Shown here piece after piece: positions 59,770-64,000 of a stretch of DNA of 64,000 nucleotides. The notes beneath the pieces are model-generated. The model was not told where the DNA came from, ran no database searches, and saw only the letters and a list, made by a program, of their open reading frames with translations. Origin of the DNA: Moraxella nasibovis (lineage in GTDB: Bacteria > Pseudomonadota > Gammaproteobacteria > Pseudomonadales > Moraxellaceae). Both the position numbers and the translations under genes were made by a program. The stretch covers positions 62,001-126,000 of the forward strand of contig NZ_CP089975.1 in the NCBI RefSeq assembly GCF_029581575.1, read 5' to 3'. Within the stretch, counting starts at the first letter, position 1. The number at the start of each line of letters is the position of its first letter.

Positions 59770-60576
59770 TTAGTGTGGGCGAGCGTTTTTCTCATCAATG
59801 CCCGACAAGCCAAACCGTCGTGCCAGCTCGCCAAGCACCTCTTCGCTAGATAGCCCCAAATGCGACAACGCCACAAGGCTGTGAAACCACACATCTGCCA
59901 CTTCATACACAAGGTCGGCTTTGGCGTCGCTGTCGTCTTGGTTAAGACTTCGCACCAGCTGTAATTCTTTGGCGGCGATGATGGCTTCGGTCGTCTCTTC
60001 GCCTACTTTTTCTAGGATTTTGTTCAGACCTTTGTGATAAAGACTTGCCACATAAGAGTTGTCTTTGTCGGCATTTTTGCGTTCGTTTAAGATGGCATCA
60101 AGCTCAGTCAGCACTTGGTTTGGCGTGGCTTTTGCTGTGCTTGATGGCGAGTGTGCGGCGTGGCTTTTGTCTTTATGGTTTTGACTACCGTAAATGTCTT
60201 CGGGATTTTTGATGACATCTTCGGACGGCTCCCAAGTCAGATTTGCCATATTAAGCTTTTGATAAAAACAGCTTTTGCGTCCTGTGTGGCAAGCGATACC
60301 GCCGATTTGAGTGATGATGAGCGTGATGACATCGGCATCGCAGTCGGTGTAGATGTCATGGACGATTTGGGTGTGTCCGCTGGTTTCGCCTTTGTGCCAT
60401 AATTTGCCACGAGAGCGACTAAAATATACGCCTGTGCCAGTTTTTACGGTCAGTTCAAGAGCTTCTTTATTTTGCCATGCCATCATCAAAATTTGCCCTG
60501 TGTCTCGGTCTTGGGCGATGGCAGGAATCAGTCCGTCGTCGTTGAATTTTAGGGTGTCAAGAAATCGCATCATCAT
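59770..60576 (-). CDS. hisIE: HisIE, phosphoribosyl-AMP cyclohydrolase / phosphoribosyl-ATP pyrophosphatase
   Basis: Bifunctional second and third steps of histidine biosynthesis. 268 residues. The N-terminal HisI part (1-130) has [16 protein letters not shown] and the zinc/Cys set in TDCDADV and [10 protein letters not shown] linker (130-160) leads to the HisE part with [14 protein letters not shown] and [12 protein letters not shown] starts with three Met; ATG 60573 or 60570 would also be possible. Upstream of tatABC. Confidence 0.95.
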   Translation of the reverse strand: MMMRFLDTLKFNDDGLIPAIAQDRDTGQILMMAWQNKEALELTVKTGTGVYFSRSRGKLWHKGETSGHTQIVHDIYTDCDADVITLIITQIGGIACHTGRKSCFYQKLNMANLTWEPSEDVIKNPEDIYGSQNHKDKSHAAHSPSSTAKATPNQVLTELDAILNERKNADKDNSYVASLYHKGLNKILEKVGEETTEAIIAAKELQLVRSLNQDDSDAKADLVYEVADVWFHSLVALSHLGLSSEEVLGELARRFGLSGIDEKNARPH

Positions 60577-60678
60577 CTCCTTTTTCCTTTTTGGGTCATT
60601 TTATCACACAATTCATCAAAAGTATTAAGACGCTGGGCAGAACGTTTTATGGACACAAGTGATGCGTAGTCTCATGCC

Positions 60679-61827
60679 CTATTTAATCTTGCGTTTTTTG
60701 GCGGTTGCCATGCAGGTTTGGTAGCGTTTATCGACACGAGTGGCAAACCAGTTGGTGTCATAATCACGGCTCAGCTTAGGTCCTGAGATGACCACTTGTG
60801 GCATGATGGCATAAGCGGGGTCTTTTTTGTATTTTTTCTTAAACAGCTCGCTGACGGCACGATAAGTCTGCGTGGCTTCAAAGTCTCGGCTTTTTTCTTT
60901 TTTTAGGTCGGCTCGAATTTGTCGCTCGCTCACAGGCGTAGGGGCGGTGGCAAGCAGCTTAATCAAGGCAGATTCGCTTCGGCTTTTTTTGGTCAATGGG
61001 CTGCCGTCATTGTACAAAAGTAGGTCGCCGTCGATGGCAAGTTTTTCGCCAGTCAGGCTGCTCACTCGCTGCTGGAAGGCGGCATTTCGGCTTGAATACA
61101 TGCCCGAATTATAATCAGCAAAGCGATACAAAGGCTTGTCGTAGTCTGCCTTGTACATCATGAGCCTGTGAATGCCATAATAAAGCCCGCCGTACTGGCT
61201 GTACAGATCGGCACGCAGCGCACGATCGCTCATGTTGGTTCGGCGGTGCGCCCGTGCGTAGTCGATGTGTACCTGCATCGAGCCTAGGGTGGTGATGGGA
61301 TTGACCCGCTCATCAATGCCTGCGCCTGTCAGCTTGGTGATGTGTGCAAGCCCTGAAACCTTGTAGGTGCTGGTAAAATAATCAAATATCTCTTGGTACA
61401 GCTCGTCAAGCTCTCGCTCGGTCTTGACTTTTTTGATTTGCTTGATAAAGCTGTTGTCCTTGGTGGGCTTGGTTTCAAGCATGTTTCGGAAAGTCTTGGC
61501 GAGTGTTTTGCCAAATTTTTCTTCAAGCTTTTCATCGATGGCTTTTAAAGATGCTGTCCCCAGATTTGGCACGGCAGGGTCGGCATGAAAATTGGACTCT
61601 TGGTCGATGACGGCGACAGCGGTGCAGATGTTTTGGGTGGTTTTTGGCAGTTTAAGCTGATCAAAGATTTGCGCCATGTCGGCTGCCCACGAGTCTTTAT
61701 TGGCGACATGGCTTGGCAATAGCTTGGCGATTTGCTTATTGCTTAGAGCGGCGTCTTGCTCATCTTTGGTGATGTCGCAGGCGGCAAGCAGGGCAGTCAG
61801 CAGGATGAAAACGGTGCGCTTTAACAT
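60679..61827 (-). CDS. DUF1615 lipoprotein, lysozyme-like
   Basis: 382 residues. Lipoprotein signal ends LLAAC (Cys16). VAVIDQESNFHADPAVPNLG near 65-85 resembles lysozyme-like/transglycosylase active-site segments (Glu in IDQESNF), and TTLGSMQVHIDYARAH is a second conserved block. Presumably an envelope protein acting on murein, but its activity is inferred. Clear ends on both sides (gltX-like neighbours not seen). Confidence 0.85.
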   Translation of the reverse strand: MLKRTVFILLTALLAACDITKDEQDAALSNKQIAKLLPSHVANKDSWAADMAQIFDQLKLPKTTQNICTAVAVIDQESNFHADPAVPNLGTASLKAIDEKLEEKFGKTLAKTFRNMLETKPTKDNSFIKQIKKVKTERELDELYQEIFDYFTSTYKVSGLAHITKLTGAGIDERVNPITTLGSMQVHIDYARAHRRTNMSDRALRADLYSQYGGLYYGIHRLMMYKADYDKPLYRFADYNSGMYSSRNAAFQQRVSSLTGEKLAIDGDLLLYNDGSPLTKKSRSESALIKLLATAPTPVSERQIRADLKKEKSRDFEATQTYRAVSELFKKKYKKDPAYAIMPQVVISGPKLSRDYDTNWFATRVDKRYQTCMATAKKRKIK

Positions 61828-61849
61828 AATAATCAGCCAATGGTGAGCA

Positions 61850-62770
61850 TTAGGCTTTGGCGGACAGGCGCATCAAGCCTTCTTGTTGGGTGGTGGCGAC
61901 AAGCTTGCCATCTTGCCAAAACTGTCCATGATTTAAGCCTTTGGCGTGGCTGGTGGTGTCGCTCCACATGTCATACAGCAGCCACTCGCCGATGTCAAAG
62001 GGGCGATGAAAGTGCATGGAATGGTCGATGCTGGCGACTTGTAGCCCACGACTTAGGTAGCTTAGCCCGTGACTCATGAGTCCTGTACCCACCAAATAAA
62101 AATCAGACGCAAACGCCAAGAGCGCTTGATGAATGGCGACAGGCTGCTCGCCAAGCGTCTCGATGCGCAGCCAGTTGGCTTGGCGTGGCGACATGGGCTT
62201 GGGCGTGATGGGGTCTCGTGGTGCGATGGGCTTGATTTCTACATGACGCTTGCGCATGAAACGGGCTTTAAGTGCGTCTGGCACTTGCATGACTTGCTCG
62301 GTTTTGAGTTCTTGCTCATTTTTGAGCGTCTCTGGCGCTGGATAATCAGGCATCGTCTCTTGATAATCAAGACCGCCTTCCATCGGCGAAAATGACGCAA
62401 TCATCGAAAAAATCACCTGCTCGCTCGTCTTGCCTGTCTCATCTGGCACATACTGCACCGCAGTCACTTCTCGTGCCGACAGGCTGCGACCATCACGCAG
62501 GCGGCGCACTTGATAGTACACAGGGTAGCGAATGTCGCCGCCACGCAAAAAATAGCCATGCAAAGAATGACACGGTTTGTCATGCTCCAAAGTCTTTGCC
62601 CCTGCCATCAGCGCCTGCGCCAACACTTGCCCGCCAAAGATGCGGGGTCCGACATAATCAAAGCTGGGACCACAAAACACATCAGGGGCGGTCTGCTCTA
62701 AGGTTAGTGTGTGCAGTAGGTCGGCGGTTAGGTCTCTTGGGTCGTCGCTTTTGGCAAAAATATGAGTCAT
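61850..62770 (-). CDS. tesB: TesB, acyl-CoA thioesterase II
   Basis: Hydrolyses medium to long acyl-CoA. 306 residues from ATG 62770 (MTHIFAKSDDPRDL); a longer in-frame start at 62887 adds a poor N-terminus. Double hot-dog fold: the first hot-dog has VFGGQVLAQALMAG-type (IFGGQVLAQALMAG) with HSLHGYFLRGG, and the second has ASIDHSMHFHRPFDIGEW with the catalytic Asp plus TTQQEGLMR with the Gln. About 200 bases divergent from plsB. Confidence 0.93.
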   Translation of the reverse strand: MTHIFAKSDDPRDLTADLLHTLTLEQTAPDVFCGPSFDYVGPRIFGGQVLAQALMAGAKTLEHDKPCHSLHGYFLRGGDIRYPVYYQVRRLRDGRSLSAREVTAVQYVPDETGKTSEQVIFSMIASFSPMEGGLDYQETMPDYPAPETLKNEQELKTEQVMQVPDALKARFMRKRHVEIKPIAPRDPITPKPMSPRQANWLRIETLGEQPVAIHQALLAFASDFYLVGTGLMSHGLSYLSRGLQVASIDHSMHFHRPFDIGEWLLYDMWSDTTSHAKGLNHGQFWQDGKLVATTQQEGLMRLSAKA

Positions 62771-62970
62771 GATTGTGCTGATTGGTTGGTGTGAATGCTG
62801 GTTATTATCTAACCGTATTTTTAGATTGTCAATATTTGATGGGCGAATTGGGGATAAAGTGTACGATTTGCTTTGCCTTGGTGGCAAAATTAGCCCAAAA
62901 AGACATTAAATGGCACAAATCATTCAGCTTAACTGTATTTTTGGTGGCTAAAACCTAAAAAGATGATAAA

Positions 62971-64000
62971 ATGAGACAATTTTTGGACTATTTAAAGCGC
63001 GCCATGATCAAACTTCCCACTTCAAAACTGACCGGCTTTCTGGGCTTAAATAAAAAACCCGCTCGCTCGGAGGCTGTATTATCAAGCAATGACACCCAAA
63101 GCCCTGCTGACAAGGCGGCAGATAAAGTGGGGAATTTGCAGCAGACGGCGGAGCTTAGCACATATCGCCGCATGTCTGCTAAGGGCTTGTCACTGGCGGT
63201 CAAGCCGACCATCATTGGCGATGCGCCATCGATCGACAACGAACATCCGACTTTCTATGTGATTCGTGATTATTCTCGCTCAAACAGCTTGCTTGTGGGT
63301 ATGATGACCGATGAGCTGGACTTGCCGTCCGCCCTAGCCAAGATTGAGACGCATGGGCTTGATGAGTCATCGGCGATGATTTTTTTAAAAGGACGCAACA
63401 AAGAGCGAGAGGTGAGCGTCTCTCCACGCCTAGAACGCCTCGTACAGGCGTGCTTGGACAATCCAGACATGGATGTCAATCTCATCCCTGTAACGATTCT
63501 TTGGGGGCGTGCCCCTGACAAAGAAGAATCGATGCTGCGTCTTTTGATGGCGGACGAGTGGCGCTCGCCAAGCATTCCCAAGCAGCTGTTTAATATCGGT
63601 GTGATGGGGCGAGATACCTTTTTGAGATTTTCTGAGGTGAAGTCTTTGCAGGCGCTCATCAAAGATGCCAAAGTCGGTGTTGATGAGCGTCTGTCACGCA
63701 CCATTCATCTGCGTCTCAAAGGCTTCTTGGATAAGCAGCGCACCAGCATCGTCGGTCCTGATTTGTCCGATCGCCGCAATGAGGCAGGCAAGATTTTATC
63801 ATCGCCTGTGGTACAAGCCGCCATCGAAAAAGAGTCCAGAGAGACTGGCAAGCCAATCAATGTTGTCAAAAAAGAGGCGGCAGGCTATGTGGGTGAGATT
63901 GTGAGTGATTATTCGCATTCGGTGTTAAGATTTTTTGATCATTTCTTGACTTGGCTGTGGACTCGTCTGTATGACGGTGTTGAGGTGCGCAACTTTGAGC
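62971..64000 (+). CDS. plsB: PlsB, glycerol-3-phosphate acyltransferase (5' part)
   Basis: First 343 codons, cut by the window end. Opens MRQFLDYLKRAMIKLPTSK. It then has IPVTILWGRAPDKEESMLRLLMADEW near 165-190, IVGPDLSDRRNEAG near 255-270 and AAGYVGEIVSDYSHSVLRFFDHFLTW near 305-330, all typical of PlsB. The HxxxxD catalytic motif lies beyond the window. Starts phospholipid synthesis by acylating sn-glycerol-3-phosphate. ATG 62971 chosen; the ribosome site is weak (GATGATAAA). Confidence 0.93.
   Translation, partial: MRQFLDYLKRAMIKLPTSKLTGFLGLNKKPARSEAVLSSNDTQSPADKAADKVGNLQQTAELSTYRRMSAKGLSLAVKPTIIGDAPSIDNEHPTFYVIRDYSRSNSLLVGMMTDELDLPSALAKIETHGLDESSAMIFLKGRNKEREVSVSPRLERLVQACLDNPDMDVNLIPVTILWGRAPDKEESMLRLLMADEWRSPSIPKQLFNIGVMGRDTFLRFSEVKSLQALIKDAKVGVDERLSRTIHLRLKGFLDKQRTSIVGPDLSDRRNEAGKILSSPVVQAAIEKESRETGKPINVVKKEAAGYVGEIVSDYSHSVLRFFDHFLTWLWTRLYDGVEVRNFE

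Overview
The window is one continuous stretch of a gammaproteobacterial chromosome, most likely a capsulated Moraxella (M. bovis / M. bovoculi group). The support is the gene order (hisIE-tatABC, gltA opposite sdhCDAB-sucAB-lpd, tig-clpP-clpX-fadBA), protein sequences of the Moraxellaceae type and a moderate GC content. The genus call is an inference from recalled gene order and protein similarity. No rRNA, tRNA, CRISPR array, prophage or insertion sequence was recognised.

Layout. 1-5 kb: lptG, ompR (no envZ beside it) and tex. 5-17 kb: the TCA block, with gltA on the minus strand and, divergent to it, sdhC-sdhD-sdhA-sdhB-sucA-sucB-lpd; hairpin terminators separate the later genes. 17-35 kb: an ABC-dependent capsule locus. 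It runs from the exporter genes ctrABCD (bex/kps type) through about nine accessory genes for polymer synthesis, then the sugar supply genes galU, pgi, a degenerate ugd and galE. 35-45 kb: an M48 peptidase with a DUF898 membrane protein, rdgB, tig, clpP, clpX, and the fatty-acid beta-oxidation pair fadB-fadA. 46-52 kb: a Fur-box-associated ferric-siderophore ABC importer with an unrelated CPBP membrane protease gene inside it. 52-64 kb: panF-yhdT, a nitroreductase, a hemerythrin, the zinc-free L36 paralogue, dusC, a UvrD-like helicase, tatABC, hisIE, a DUF1615 lipoprotein, tesB and the 5' part of plsB, which runs off the window.

The most interesting region is the capsule locus. It encodes UDP-galactopyranose mutase (glf) and an intact GlfT-type galactofuranosyltransferase, so galactofuranose in the polymer is likely. 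It also has a three-gene cassette (HAD phosphatase, nucleotidyltransferase-kinase fusion, second nucleotidyltransferase) that looks like a pathway to an unidentified NDP-activated precursor, plus WavE-like, GT14-like and O-acetyltransferase genes. Two genes look like conserved pseudo-enzymes. One is a 523-residue relative of mycobacterial GlfT2 in which every metal and catalytic position appears replaced. The other is a UDP-glucose dehydrogenase homologue that has lost the catalytic Cys, Lys and Asn and the NAD-binding glycines. Both reading frames are full length and uninterrupted, which argues for a retained non-catalytic role rather than decay. kpsC/kpsS (lipA/lipB) homologues for the lipid anchor are not in the window.

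Other points of note: a 12-bp tandem repeat beside a tiny membrane ORF in the siderophore locus, dispersed inverted repeats shared between intergenic regions, and a perfect 7+7 palindrome upstream of an exported protein.
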